Shown piece by piece: positions 1 to 9,357 of a DNA stretch of 40,419 nt; the stretch's first letter is position 1; each line of letters starts with the position of its first letter. The notes under the pieces were generated by a model. That model did no database searches, was not told where the DNA came from, and saw nothing but the letters and a program-made list of their open reading frames with translations. Source of the DNA: Candidatus Hydrothermarchaeota archaeon (lineage in GTDB: Archaea > Hydrothermarchaeota > Hydrothermarchaeia > Hydrothermarchaeales > BMS3B). The position numbers and the translations under genes were made by a program. The DNA is taken from NCBI GenBank assembly GCA_015521615.1, contig WANW01000053.1:1-40419 (forward strand), in the 5' to 3' direction.

Positions 1-2
1 GA

Positions 3-110
3 CTGGTGAAGAGGGTAAGAGAAGGCAAAAAGGTAAGACCTGTAGTAGACAAGGAAGGAATCTACCTCCCGCTAACCAAGCCTAAGCCAATTGAGGAGCT
101 GGTTGCTTAG
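3..110 (+). CDS. C-terminal tail of an unidentified protein (5' end outside window)
   Basis: An open frame runs from the window edge to a TAG stop at 108-110 and encodes about 35 residues, including KKVRPVVDKEGIYLPLTKP. It is rich in charged residues and reads like real coding sequence. It overlaps the 3' end of the convergent recombinase gene by four bases. No family can be named from this tail alone, and whether it is a complete 3' end or a fragment left by integration is unknown. Confidence 0.45.
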   Translation: MVKRVREGKKVRPVVDKEGIYLPLTKPKPIEELVA

Positions 111-1276
111 CTCTTCCCCTTCAGCTCTGCAATAATCTCCTTGTACACCAGCTCTTTGATCTCCTGGACGATCTTCTCCTTGGCTGCAACCTCGCTCATG
201 ATAAGCTCCTGCTTAATTGCTGCCTGGAGGTCCAGCACAGCCCCGCACCTTACGCAGAAGTAGGCGCTTGTGGGGTTGATCTGTTTGCACCTTGGGCACT
301 TCTTTGGCTTTGGCTTCTCTTCCTCTTCGTCCTTCTTCAACCCATGAAGCTTTAATATAGCGTCGTCTACGTCGCGCCCGCTCAGGTGCACATAGACCGC
401 TGCCATGTCGCTGCTCTGAGTCCAGCCAAAGTATTCCTTCATCTGCGCCTCTGTCAGATGCTTTGCCAGGTAGGTAGCCCGGCTATGCCTAAAAATATGC
501 GGGTGGATTCGCTTCTTAATTCCTGCCTTTTTCGCTGCGGTCTGGATTTGCTTCCGTATCCCGTAGTAGTTCATGGCTTCGGTCTTGCCGTTCCATATCT
601 TCACCCAGAGGGGAGCCTCAGGATCATCTTTCAGCGGATGCTGCTCCAGCCAGTCCATGAGGTAGGGCACAGCCCAGATTACCCTAACCCTCCTGTAACC
701 TGTTTTGCCATGCACAACCAGCACAGCGCCGTAGTCGTCGAAGATCACGTTTTTAACCTTAAGGCTCCCCGCTTCTCCCACTCTTAGCCCAGCGTCCCAG
801 AGCACGGCAATGAGCGCTTTATCGCGGGTGTGAGGCGTGGCGTCTATCATCGCCTTAACTTCGTCTTCGCTTAGAAGGTCCTCGGGTAGCTTCTTTCCGT
901 TGTTCTTTACCGTGGTCCTTATCCACTCTGTAATCTCTGGATCCTTCCCTGGCGGCAGCTTATAGAGCCAGCGATAGAAGCGCTTTATCGCCACCTTGTA
1001 GTTTTGCTTTGTCCACTCTTGGAGCTCGCTCTTCTCTATCTGAGCAACCACCCGCCTTATATCCCCCTCCTCCGCCTTATCGAAGTCCTTGCCCAGCCAC
1101 TCCGCTATCCTCTTCAGAAGCCTCACGTACTTGATAACCCTCAGCTCTGAAAGTCCTTCGGCGAGGAGGTCGTGGTGGAACTTCAGAACAAGCTCTTTGT
1201 TTCTCTTGCCTATCTCAGCCTCCTCTAAATCCCTCACAGCCGCCTCCAAGTTCATGTTAGTGTAAAGCTTGGTCAT
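107..1276 (-). CDS. Tyrosine recombinase/integrase with C-terminal zinc ribbon
   Basis: A phage-integrase-family site-specific recombinase that would cut and rejoin DNA through a covalent phosphotyrosine. Seen: an N-terminal SAM-like core-binding region (roughly the first 130 residues), then the catalytic domain with the Arg of AGLRVGE, the HxxR box in HPHIFRHSRA, a GW in EYFGWT and the nucleophile Tyr in VYVHLSG. A zinc ribbon CPRCKQ...CVRCG follows, then a helical tail. The tracked ORF opens at 1330. I prefer the internal ATG at 1276 because an AT-rich TATA-like element (AAAATTATTTATG, complement of about 1300-1312) lies about 30 bp upstream of it. The protein could be a mobile-element integrase or a domesticated Xer-like enzyme. 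No att repeats or other phage genes are visible in the window. Confidence 0.85.
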   Translation of the reverse strand: MTKLYTNMNLEAAVRDLEEAEIGKRNKELVLKFHHDLLAEGLSELRVIKYVRLLKRIAEWLGKDFDKAEEGDIRRVVAQIEKSELQEWTKQNYKVAIKRFYRWLYKLPPGKDPEITEWIRTTVKNNGKKLPEDLLSEDEVKAMIDATPHTRDKALIAVLWDAGLRVGEAGSLKVKNVIFDDYGAVLVVHGKTGYRRVRVIWAVPYLMDWLEQHPLKDDPEAPLWVKIWNGKTEAMNYYGIRKQIQTAAKKAGIKKRIHPHIFRHSRATYLAKHLTEAQMKEYFGWTQSSDMAAVYVHLSGRDVDDAILKLHGLKKDEEEEKPKPKKCPRCKQINPTSAYFCVRCGAVLDLQAAIKQELIMSEVAAKEKIVQEIKELVYKEIIAELKGKS

Positions 1277-1330
1277 GCTGATATCTTTTTTATTACTCCC
1301 ATAAATAATTTTCGTTAGGCTTTGAACCAT

Positions 1331-1449
1331 AAGTTCATTGCCCGCCCGAGGCTCTCTTTAGCCCTTTCCCATCCTAAATCCTTAATTTTCTGCTACCTTG
1401 GATGGATAATGGACTAAAACCTTAATACCGCTGACTCAGAATAAAACAC
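1331..1449. promoter_or_regulatory. Divergent intergenic region between recombinase and DUF362 gene
   Basis: About 120 bp with no credible ORF. A TATA-like CCTTAATAC at about 1420 lies roughly 27 bp before the ATG at 1450, so the DUF362 mRNA may be leaderless. The recombinase promoter lies just inside the tracked recombinase ORF. Promoter assignment is inferred from spacing only. Confidence 0.35.
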
Positions 1450-2499
1450 ATGCGAATAAAAAGGAGGGCACTGATTTCTGCTGCCGCCCTGCTCGGCTCG
1501 GCACTGGCATACAAGTATCTGTACCCTCTGCGCTACTTTTTTCTTGGACCCAGAAAGATTGGACAGGTGGTTAGAGTGACAAAAAAGCAAAATGTTTTTA
1601 TGCGCGATAACAGGTCGCTTGTATCTGTTGTGGGGATTGGAGACGTCAGGGAGGCGGTGGATAAGGCTGTGAAGCTGATAGGTGGCTTTGAGAAGCTCAG
1701 GCTTAAAGGGAAGGATGTACTTGTAAAGCCAAATGTAAACAGCGACGACCCTCATCCTGCCACCACAAATCCGGAGGTGGTGCGAGCCACTGTAGAACTT
1801 CTTTATGAAGCGGGCGCCTGCAGAGTTGTTGTTGGTGACATGAGCGGTATATACTGGCTGCCAACCAGGCGGAGCATGGAGAAGACAGGTATCGCCAGAG
1901 CTGCCCTTGAGGCAGGTGCAGAGCTTGCCTTCTTTGAGGAAGAAGAGTGGGTGACTCTGGCTCCGCCACAGGCCAGGTACATTAAAAGCTTTTCAATTCC
2001 ACGCCGGATATATGAAGCTGAGGTATTAATTTCACTGCCTGTGATTAAAACCCACAGGTATGCAACCTACTCCATGAGCCTCAAAAACTTTGTTGGTATA
2101 ATCTCCGGTGCTGACAGACGCAAACTGCACACCTCTCGCTACATGGAGGAGATGATTGCAGAGATTAATCTTGCAGCAGCTCCAGATTTAATAATAATGG
2201 ACGGAACGCTGAGTATGGTTGCAGGAGGGCCTACAAGCGGGAGTGTGAAGGAGACCAATGTAATTCTTGCCAGTGGGGACAGGATAGCAATAGATGTGGC
2301 AGGGTTGAGCATAGTCAAGAGCTTCAATGAGTGGGAAAGGGTGGCCGGAATAGGGGTATGGGAGCAGAGACAGATAAGGCGTGCTGTTGAGCTCGGGCTA
2401 GGAGCAAATAGCTGTGAGGATGTTGAGATCGTCAGCGCCGGAGAGGGAGATGAGTTTACACAGCTTGTGGAGTTTATTAAGAGAGCAATAAGCGGGTAG
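1450..2499 (+). CDS. DUF362-family protein with N-terminal membrane anchor
   Basis: The 349-residue product matches the DUF362 family by its VLVKPNVNSDDPHPATTNPE segment, the acidic GACRVVVGDMSG strand, PVIKTHRYATYSMSLKN and the IIMDGTLSMVAGGPTSG box. DUF362 proteins are widespread in archaea and anaerobic bacteria, often near iron-sulfur proteins, but their reaction is undefined. The N terminus (KRRALISAAALLGSALAYKYL) has two Arg followed by a short hydrophobic stretch, giving a single anchor or an uncleaved Tat-like signal. No ferredoxin domain is fused here, unlike some relatives. The gene stands alone, with about 65 bp before the YeiH gene. Function remains unknown. Confidence 0.8.
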   Translation: MRIKRRALISAAALLGSALAYKYLYPLRYFFLGPRKIGQVVRVTKKQNVFMRDNRSLVSVVGIGDVREAVDKAVKLIGGFEKLRLKGKDVLVKPNVNSDDPHPATTNPEVVRATVELLYEAGACRVVVGDMSGIYWLPTRRSMEKTGIARAALEAGAELAFFEEEEWVTLAPPQARYIKSFSIPRRIYEAEVLISLPVIKTHRYATYSMSLKNFVGIISGADRRKLHTSRYMEEMIAEINLAAAPDLIIMDGTLSMVAGGPTSGSVKETNVILASGDRIAIDVAGLSIVKSFNEWERVAGIGVWEQRQIRRAVELGLGANSCEDVEIVSAGEGDEFTQLVEFIKRAISG

Positions 2500-2525
2500 T
2501 TTTATAGACTGAAACACACCAAAAT

Positions 2526-2536
2526 TTTTATTATAC
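2526..2536 (+). promoter_or_regulatory. TATA box of the yeiH-type/sensor operon
   Basis: TTTTTATTATA sits about 30-40 bp upstream of the ATG at 2566 in the only spacer before this gene. This suits an archaeal TBP site giving a very short leader. Assignment is by position and composition. Confidence 0.4.
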
Positions 2537-2565
2537 GCAGACCATATCTTATCCTCGAATAACCA

Positions 2566-3534
2566 ATGTTGTCCCGCCCCAAAGGGAGCCTGAAAATGAA
2601 TAAGATACTTGGCTGCATCCTGATTGTTGCCTCGGGCGTAGCAGCCTATGCCATAAGCAGCATATATCCTGCTCTAAATGCCCTTTTCATAGCCCTTATC
2701 TTTGGCATAGCCTTTGGAAGTATTCTGGAAAGCAAGGAAATGAAAGCCCTGGCAGAGAGGTCTCTTATTATAACCCTCCCTGTGGGAATAATATTATATG
2801 GAGTAAACATAAAGTTCCCCCTCCCCTGGGATTTTCCAGCACAGGTCATTCTCCTCACCTTCTTCTCAGCCACACTGATGGGCACCGCTGTTTATCTATT
2901 TGCGAAGATTCTTAAAGTACGGGAGAAGCTTGCACTGCTTCTGGCATGTGGCACCGCATTGTGCGGTGTCTCAGCCATTGCCATTCTCTCACCAATAATC
3001 AAACCAAAAAAGGAGGAATTTTCAGCAGCTATTATAATAATAACTGTGGTAGGGCTAACAGGGGCTCTGCTTTATCCCTTCCTGGGCTACATTCTCGGGA
3101 TGAGTGGTAAGGTTTATGCATTTATGAGCGGAGCCACGCTGCACCAGACAGGTCTGGTGGTGATTGCTTCAAAGCCCTTTGGAAGCGAGGTTCTCCAGGA
3201 CGGTCTTGCTGTTAAAGGAATACGTATAGCCATGATAGCCCTGGTGGCCCTCCTGATATCATTTATTTACGCAGAACACAGATTCTATATCCCGTGGTAT
3301 GTGGTTATCTTCCTGCTTGTGGCTTTTCTCACCAGCTTCGTGCTTCCACAGTATATAGTTAATATGCTCAAACCCCTATCCACAATTGCCTTCTCCATAA
3401 CCCTCGCATCCATAGGATTCTCTGTAAATATAAGAGATATTCAGAATATACGTCTGAGTCCTCTTATCGCAGCTTACCTGGGATGGTTCTGTGCTATTTC
3501 CATATTTATTTTCATTTTGAGGTTGATATTATGA
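2566..3534 (+). CDS. YeiH/UPF0324-family membrane transporter
   Basis: A polytopic membrane protein of about 320 residues with roughly ten hydrophobic segments. The pattern fits the YeiH (UPF0324, putative sulfate exporter) family: an early FGIAFGSILESKEMK turn, the central LACGTALCGVSAIAI segment, GATLHQTGLVV, and the C-terminal FSITLASIGFSVNIRDI. Family members are called putative sulfate/sulfonate exporters, but the substrate is rarely proven. The start could be 2566 (leaderless, matching the TATA spacing) or the ATG at 2596, which has GGGAG upstream. The stop overlaps the ATG of the sensor gene (ATGA), so the two are probably translationally coupled, suggesting that the sensor responds to what this carrier handles. 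Confidence 0.82.
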   Translation: MLSRPKGSLKMNKILGCILIVASGVAAYAISSIYPALNALFIALIFGIAFGSILESKEMKALAERSLIITLPVGIILYGVNIKFPLPWDFPAQVILLTFFSATLMGTAVYLFAKILKVREKLALLLACGTALCGVSAIAILSPIIKPKKEEFSAAIIIITVVGLTGALLYPFLGYILGMSGKVYAFMSGATLHQTGLVVIASKPFGSEVLQDGLAVKGIRIAMIALVALLISFIYAEHRFYIPWYVVIFLLVAFLTSFVLPQYIVNMLKPLSTIAFSITLASIGFSVNIRDIQNIRLSPLIAAYLGWFCAISIFIFILRLIL

Positions 3535-5717
3535 GAATGCCAATCTTTTTTAAAATAGTTACCATTTCGCTCCTGTTTTCAATGTTATCCCTGGGACTCT
3601 TCACAGTAAGTTATGCCACACCGGGAGGCTTCACACCTGCATACTTCCTGTACATGGTTATAATCATCCTCGGAATCTCCCTCTTTGTTGCCGGGAGTAT
3701 AACAGAACCTCTGGAAAGGCTGAAAGTTGGTTTTGAGAGGATTATGAGTGGTGGCAACGCCCATGTGGAGATAAACACAGGAGATGAGTTTGAAGATCTC
3801 GCCCATGCGTTTAATCACATGGCTGGAGAGCTGACAAGACAGAGGGAGATGTTAAAGAGGAGTGAGGAGAAGTACAGGCTTTTAATAGAAGATATCAACG
3901 ACTGGGTGTTTGAGCTGGATGAAAACTGGGTTTATACATATTCCAGCCCGAAGGTCAGGGAAATCCTGGGATATGAGCCTGAGGAGGTGCTTGGCAAGAC
4001 ACCTCTTGACTTCATGCCAGAGGAAGAGAAGGTATTGGCTATTAAAAAAATTGAAGAAATCAGAAAGAAGCAAACCTCTTTCTGGGGGCATGAAAATGTT
4101 TTCATGAAAAAAGATGGGAATCTCGTCGTTCTGGAAACCAGTGGCAGGCCATTTTTTGATGAAAATGGACGTTTAAAGGGCTATAGGGCTGTTAGCAGGG
4201 ATATAACTGCAAGAAAACGGGCTGAAGAGAGACTGGCCTACCTGGCCGGTATTGCAGAGCATTCTATAGATGCAATAATATCCCTGGATCTGGAAGGTAG
4301 AATAGTTTCCTGGAATAAAGGTGCAGAGATGATGTTCGGGTATAGGGAGGAGGAAGTAATAGGTAAGCTGATGAACACAATTGTGCCTGAGGAACTCTGG
4401 GATTCATGTGGAGAGAACTTCAAAAAGGCGATTATGGAGGGTTATGCCAGGGATATAGAGACGATAAGGCTGGCGAAAGATGGAAGAAGGGTGCTTGTGG
4501 ACCAGACACTTACCACAATCTACAATCCGAAAGGTGAGCTGATAGGCTTCGTTGCAATAATGCGAGATATAACCAAGCGAAAGAAGGCAGAAGAGGAGCT
4601 TAAGAGAGCATACAGAGAATTAGAAGAAAAGACAAAGGAGCTGTTGAGATCACAGAAAGAACTTAAATATTTTGCAAATATTGTCGAAAACTCAAATGAT
4701 GCCATATATTCTGTAAATCTGGGGGGCATTATTACCAGCTGGAATAAAACTGCCGAAAAAATGTTTGGCTGGAAAAAGGACGAAGCTATAGGTATGCGAG
4801 CAGATAGACTGCTGCCGGATGAGATAAGAAATGAGACACCCTTCCTTATCCAGAAGATAAAGCAGGGAGTGAAGTTCATATCATATGAGACAAAGAGGGT
4901 GAGCAAAGATGGCGCTATAATAGATGTGGATGTAACCATCTCACCAATACTTGATGAAGGTGGCAATCCTGCAGGATTTTCTGTAATAGCCAGAGATATA
5001 TCTTCCAAGGTTAAAGCCGAAGAGGGGATGCTCAAAAGGATATTAAAGTACGATGTCAGTAGAGGCAGGATATACCTTATAGAAGAGCCCTTTCCAGAGC
5101 TTGCCAGAGATGTGCTTCTTGATCTGGTAAAATGTGGCTATGCAGGTACAGTCATAACAAGAAGACTTGCGGAGGAGATAGGCGTAAGCGGGGTTTCTTA
5201 CTTCTGGCTTTCTGAGAAGAGAGGAAAAGACACCATCTCCCCGGAGATTTCTGAGGTGGAGTCTGTAATAATGAACCTGCCAAACTGGAACAACGCCGTG
5301 CTTTTAGAGCTGGATTACCTCATCCTCAAAAATGGATTCAACAGGGTATTTGAGTTTGTCCAGAGAATTAAGGAGGCATTTTATTTCCTGAAAAAGGGTG
5401 TGCTGCTTCTCTCACTGGATCCTGAGATTTTGACGCAGAGACAGGTAAGGCTCCTCAGAAAGGAGTGCGGTACTATAAAACCAAAGCAGCATGAGCTCCC
5501 ACCAGAGGTTTTCGAAATTTTGAGATATGTTTACATGGAGAACAGGGTGGGAAAGAAGCCATCCATTAAGGAGGTTATGCAGAAGTTCAACATTGCAAGA
5601 AATACTGCCAAAAAACGCATTAGATATCTGGAAGGCAAGGAATTGCTGAATGTCGTCAAGGTTGGCAGGGTGAAGTTACTCGAGGTCACTGAGAAGGGCA
5701 AGGAACTGTTCTATTAG
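3531..5717 (+). CDS. Membrane PAS sensor with DUF835 and C-terminal winged helix
   Basis: A 728-residue signalling protein. The tracked ORF starts at 3483, but the ATG at 3531 overlaps the upstream stop as ATGA and is the likely start. Domains in order: two transmembrane helices (about residues 5-60) with a very short outside loop, a HAMP-like linker, three PAS domains (about 105-225, 230-350, 375-495), a DUF835 domain (about 500-640) and a C-terminal winged helix beginning near PPEVFEILRYVY, with IARNTAKKRIRYLEGKELL as the recognition region. No histidine-kinase or GGDEF domain is present. The architecture suggests a membrane-tethered one-component regulator. DUF835 is common in archaeal sensors but has no settled function. 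Regulation of the adjoining transporter is inferred from context. Confidence 0.8.
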   Translation: MRMPIFFKIVTISLLFSMLSLGLFTVSYATPGGFTPAYFLYMVIIILGISLFVAGSITEPLERLKVGFERIMSGGNAHVEINTGDEFEDLAHAFNHMAGELTRQREMLKRSEEKYRLLIEDINDWVFELDENWVYTYSSPKVREILGYEPEEVLGKTPLDFMPEEEKVLAIKKIEEIRKKQTSFWGHENVFMKKDGNLVVLETSGRPFFDENGRLKGYRAVSRDITARKRAEERLAYLAGIAEHSIDAIISLDLEGRIVSWNKGAEMMFGYREEEVIGKLMNTIVPEELWDSCGENFKKAIMEGYARDIETIRLAKDGRRVLVDQTLTTIYNPKGELIGFVAIMRDITKRKKAEEELKRAYRELEEKTKELLRSQKELKYFANIVENSNDAIYSVNLGGIITSWNKTAEKMFGWKKDEAIGMRADRLLPDEIRNETPFLIQKIKQGVKFISYETKRVSKDGAIIDVDVTISPILDEGGNPAGFSVIARDISSKVKAEEGMLKRILKYDVSRGRIYLIEEPFPELARDVLLDLVKCGYAGTVITRRLAEEIGVSGVSYFWLSEKRGKDTISPEISEVESVIMNLPNWNNAVLLELDYLILKNGFNRVFEFVQRIKEAFYFLKKGVLLLSLDPEILTQRQVRLLRKECGTIKPKQHELPPEVFEILRYVYMENRVGKKPSIKEVMQKFNIARNTAKKRIRYLEGKELLNVVKVGRVKLLEVTEKGKELFY

Positions 5718-5986
5718 GCGCAGGCTTATTGAAAATGTTGACACTTTTTTTGACGATATTGATAAGCAAACTGTCACCTTTTACTCTTTCCAGAAGTATT
5801 GGAAAGGTGAGGTAGGAAGTGGGCCAGGGCGTTAAGGTAGAATTTGGAAGAGAGTGGAGCAAGCTATGGAATACCGAGGAATGGTGGGCTGTTTGGGAGG
5901 CTCTGCTTAAACTCTCTGGCTATGGAAACAGAAAAGATGCACAGATAGAAAAGGTTTTGAGATATAGCAAAAGTAGCAGAAGATAG
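5716..5986 (+). pseudogene. Decayed or frameshifted small gene, family unknown
   Basis: Two protein-like frames join through this otherwise empty stretch. The first reads DTFFDDIDKQTVTFYSF then KYWKGEVGSGPG and hits a stop near 5830. The second, one frame over, reads VKVEFGREWSKLWNTEE, then WWAVWEALLKLSGYGNRKDA, to a TAG at 5984-5986. Removing one base near GGGCGTT at about 5828-5833 would give one continuous frame. No good start codon is present, so the 5' end may also be missing, overlapping the end of the sensor gene. The rich Trp/Gly content looks like real protein. I do not recognise the family. A 55-residue GTG-start ORF at 5819-5986 is the alternative reading. Confidence 0.4.
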
Positions 5987-6013
5987 ATTAAAAACAGGAC
6001 CGCGGGTATTCCG

Positions 6014-6244
6014 ATGAAACAGATACATGCAAACAAAATCATAGTGCTTAATAAAACCTTCTGTCCGCCTGCAGCGGTGGTGCTCTCCAGTTTAAAGAAG
6101 GCAAAAGCAGGAGAAGTGCTCCATATCAAAGCCTCCGCCTGTCATGCCCAGCTTGTAGCTGACCTGGCTGAGCGTGTGGGTGCTGAGGTACTCTTAAAGG
6201 ACAAAAATGGTACCTGTACAAACTTCTGGATTCTAAAAAAATAG
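6014..6244 (+). CDS. TusA/SirA-like sulfur-carrier protein
   Basis: A 76-residue protein with the TusA-fold pattern: an early Cys in TFCPPAAVVL, a Gly-containing turn KAKAGEVLHI, a helix with ACHAQLVADLAE, and a final strand pair. TusA-family proteins carry persulfide on the CPxP cysteine or act in redox and tRNA-thiolation relays. Here the motif is CPP followed by Ala, slightly off consensus. Two further Cys (in SACHAQ and GTCTNFW) are present. The gene runs convergent with ccdA, leaving one base between the stops. Partner and substrate are not evident; the assignment rests on size and motif. Confidence 0.6.
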   Translation: MKQIHANKIIVLNKTFCPPAAVVLSSLKKAKAGEVLHIKASACHAQLVADLAERVGAEVLLKDKNGTCTNFWILKK

Positions 6245-6245
6245 C

Positions 6246-6956
6246 CTAGCTCAGGTACTCCGCCAATTTGCTCTCAAGTTCTGGCATGTAGGGGGCCAGC
6301 ATCGACTGAAGTATACGATCCAGATTGAACAGAAATGCTATCCCCGCGATTATCAGCACCCAGCCTGCAATCTTTTTTGCATAGACATTGTACTTGCTGA
6401 CGCTCGCTACCCTGCTTGTGAAAAACTTCCCGAGATATGCCACAGCAAGCATTGGTATGCCCAGACCTATTGAATACGCGAAAAGGGAGGCGCCACCTGT
6501 AACCACATCGCTGGTTACCAGCATCAGTACCGGACCCAGTACAGGACCAACACAGGGGATCCACACTATTCCCAGAGATAGACCTAGAAGGAGCGCTCCC
6601 AAATAGCCCTCCCTCTGCTTTGATGTGAAACCGGGGACTCTGAGCTTGTTGAGGAGCATTGTGGAGTACATCACAAAGTAACTGTTCAGCCTCTCGCTAA
6701 CAAGCACAGCCCCCATAAGTATTATGAGGATTATTCCAAATATACGCAATTCCCCGGCAATTGATCCCATGGCCTCTCTGAAGATGGAGGTTAGCACACC
6801 CATAACTGTGAAGGTTATGCTCATCCCCATTACAATTATAACCGGGCGAAGTCTGGAGCCAGCACCACCGGCAAGAATTACCGGAACAAGGGGAAAGACG
6901 CATGGGGAGGTGATGCTCACTATGCCGGCGAGAAATGAGATGAGCACCAGCTTCAT
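6246..6956 (-). CDS. ccdA: CcdA/DsbD-like thiol-disulfide membrane transporter
   Basis: A 236-residue protein with six hydrophobic segments and two transmembrane cysteines in the signature contexts SITSPCVFPLVPVILAGG and WIPCVGPVLGPVLML. These are the conserved pair of the CcdA/DsbD family, which carries reducing power across the membrane to thioredoxin-like partners used in cytochrome c maturation or disulfide reduction. No thioredoxin-fold partner or cytochrome gene lies alongside. The neighbours are the convergent TusA-like gene and divergent pyrB. The length is typical for stand-alone CcdA. Confidence 0.88.
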   Translation of the reverse strand: MKLVLISFLAGIVSITSPCVFPLVPVILAGGAGSRLRPVIIVMGMSITFTVMGVLTSIFREAMGSIAGELRIFGIILIILMGAVLVSERLNSYFVMYSTMLLNKLRVPGFTSKQREGYLGALLLGLSLGIVWIPCVGPVLGPVLMLVTSDVVTGGASLFAYSIGLGIPMLAVAYLGKFFTSRVASVSKYNVYAKKIAGWVLIIAGIAFLFNLDRILQSMLAPYMPELESKLAEYLS

Positions 6957-7954
<998 letters not shown>

Positions 7955-7955
<1 letters not shown>

Positions 7956-8416
7956 TGGAGAGAGACATACGGGTAAGGAAGATCAAGGACGGCACCGTTA
8001 TAGACCACATCACTGCCGGGCAGGCGCTCAATGTGCTGAAAATAATCGGCATAACCCGGGAGTTCCCGAAGACAACCGTAACAGTAGCGATAAATGTGCC
8101 TTCCCGGAAAGCGGGGCTGAAGGACATAGTGAAGGTGGAGGGGAAGGAGCTCAGAAGCGAAGAAGTGGACAAGATTGCGCTCATCGCACCCAAGGCGACA
8201 ATAAACATAATTCGCAACTACCAAGTGGTGGAGAAGAAGAAGGTCTCAATTCCACCAAAGCTTGAGGGTGTGCTGAAGTGTGCCAATCCCAACTGCATAA
8301 CCCACTTTGAGCCTGTTAAAACCAGATTTCATGTGGAGAGGAAGGAGCCAATAAAGCTCAGGTGCCATTACTGCGAGCGGGTGATGAGCGAGGCAGAGAT
8401 TGTTAGACAGTTCTAG
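7955..8416 (+). CDS. pyrI: Aspartate carbamoyltransferase regulatory subunit
   Basis: The nucleotide-binding regulatory chain that joins PyrB trimers into the holoenzyme and transmits allosteric control. The N-terminal allosteric domain begins VRKIKDGTVIDHI. The C-terminal zinc domain shows CANPNC and CHYC pairs supplying four Cys ligands. The tracked start at 7952 is GTG; the ATG at 7955 shares a base with the pyrB stop and gives 153 residues, the usual size. Confidence 0.96.
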
Positions 8417-8421
8417 CGCAT

Positions 8422-9357
8422 ATGGACGCAGCAGAAATCCGCCAGAGGTTTGCAGAGATCAACCCGAAATTTGTGAAGAGGTACTCAAAGATAGATGATA
8501 GTGACGAATTTTACATATACTCAGCAAAGCCTCTGAGACCATGCATACGGATTAATACTCTAAAGGCAGGTGTCGAAGAGGTTGTGAGCAGGCTGAGCGA
8601 GAGGTTTGAGCTTGAGCCGGTACCCTGGTGTCGTGAGGGCTTCTGGGTGAGGGGAAAGGAAAAGGTGAGCACCACCATTGAACATGCACTGGGCTTAATT
8701 TTTGTTCAGGAAGCGGCATCCATGCTCCCCCCGGTGGTTTTATATGTGGAGCCTGGGATGCTTGTTCTTGACGTCGCCGCCTCACCCGGAGCAAAAAGCA
8801 CCCAGATAGCCCAGTACATGCACAACCGGGGCTGTCTTATTGCCAATGATGTTAGAATTGAGCGGGCCAGGATACTCGCCTCTAACCTGCAGCGCTGCGG
8901 AGTGCTCATAGCAAAGGTCACCCTCAGTGACGGACGGAGCTTTTCCAGATATCGTGAAACCTTTGACCGCGTGCTCCTGGACGCACCCTGCAGCAACGCT
9001 GGTATGGTGCGCAAAAACTACAAGTACCTCAAAATATGGGGGCAGCGCCGCCCCAAAAAGTACTCCAGGCTTCAGAAGGAGCTTATAACCGCTGCCTATG
9101 AGGCATTAAAGCCAGGCGGAGTGCTGGTCTACTCCACATGCACCCTTGACCCGATGGAGAACGAAGGTGTGATTGACCACCTCCTCAGAAGTACAGATGC
9201 AGAGATTGAGGAGCCAGCACTTCCAGTTAAAAGGCATCCTGCATTTTTAGAGTTTGAGGGTGAGAGCTACACCAGCGAGGTGCGCAGGTGTCTGCGCCTG
9301 CATCCCCAGGACAATGACACAGAGGGTTTCTTCGTGGCGAAGGTGGTGAAGCCGTGA
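8422..9357 (+). CDS. NOL1/NOP2/Sun (RsmB/F-type) RNA m5C methyltransferase
   Basis: An S-adenosylmethionine-dependent RNA cytosine-C5 methyltransferase, probably acting on tRNA or rRNA. Seen: an N-terminal RNA-binding part with RINTLKAG, the SAM motif VLDVAASPGAKSTQIAQ, the motif IV region LLDAPCSNAGMVRKNYK and the catalytic STCTLDPMENEGV, where the Cys of TCT is the nucleophile. PCSNAG replaces the more common PCSGxG, a mild departure. The PUA-like C-terminal domain of RsmF-type enzymes is absent from this chain and is encoded by the next gene, which overlaps by four bases. Confidence 0.9.
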   Translation: MDAAEIRQRFAEINPKFVKRYSKIDDSDEFYIYSAKPLRPCIRINTLKAGVEEVVSRLSERFELEPVPWCREGFWVRGKEKVSTTIEHALGLIFVQEAASMLPPVVLYVEPGMLVLDVAASPGAKSTQIAQYMHNRGCLIANDVRIERARILASNLQRCGVLIAKVTLSDGRSFSRYRETFDRVLLDAPCSNAGMVRKNYKYLKIWGQRRPKKYSRLQKELITAAYEALKPGGVLVYSTCTLDPMENEGVIDHLLRSTDAEIEEPALPVKRHPAFLEFEGESYTSEVRRCLRLHPQDNDTEGFFVAKVVKP

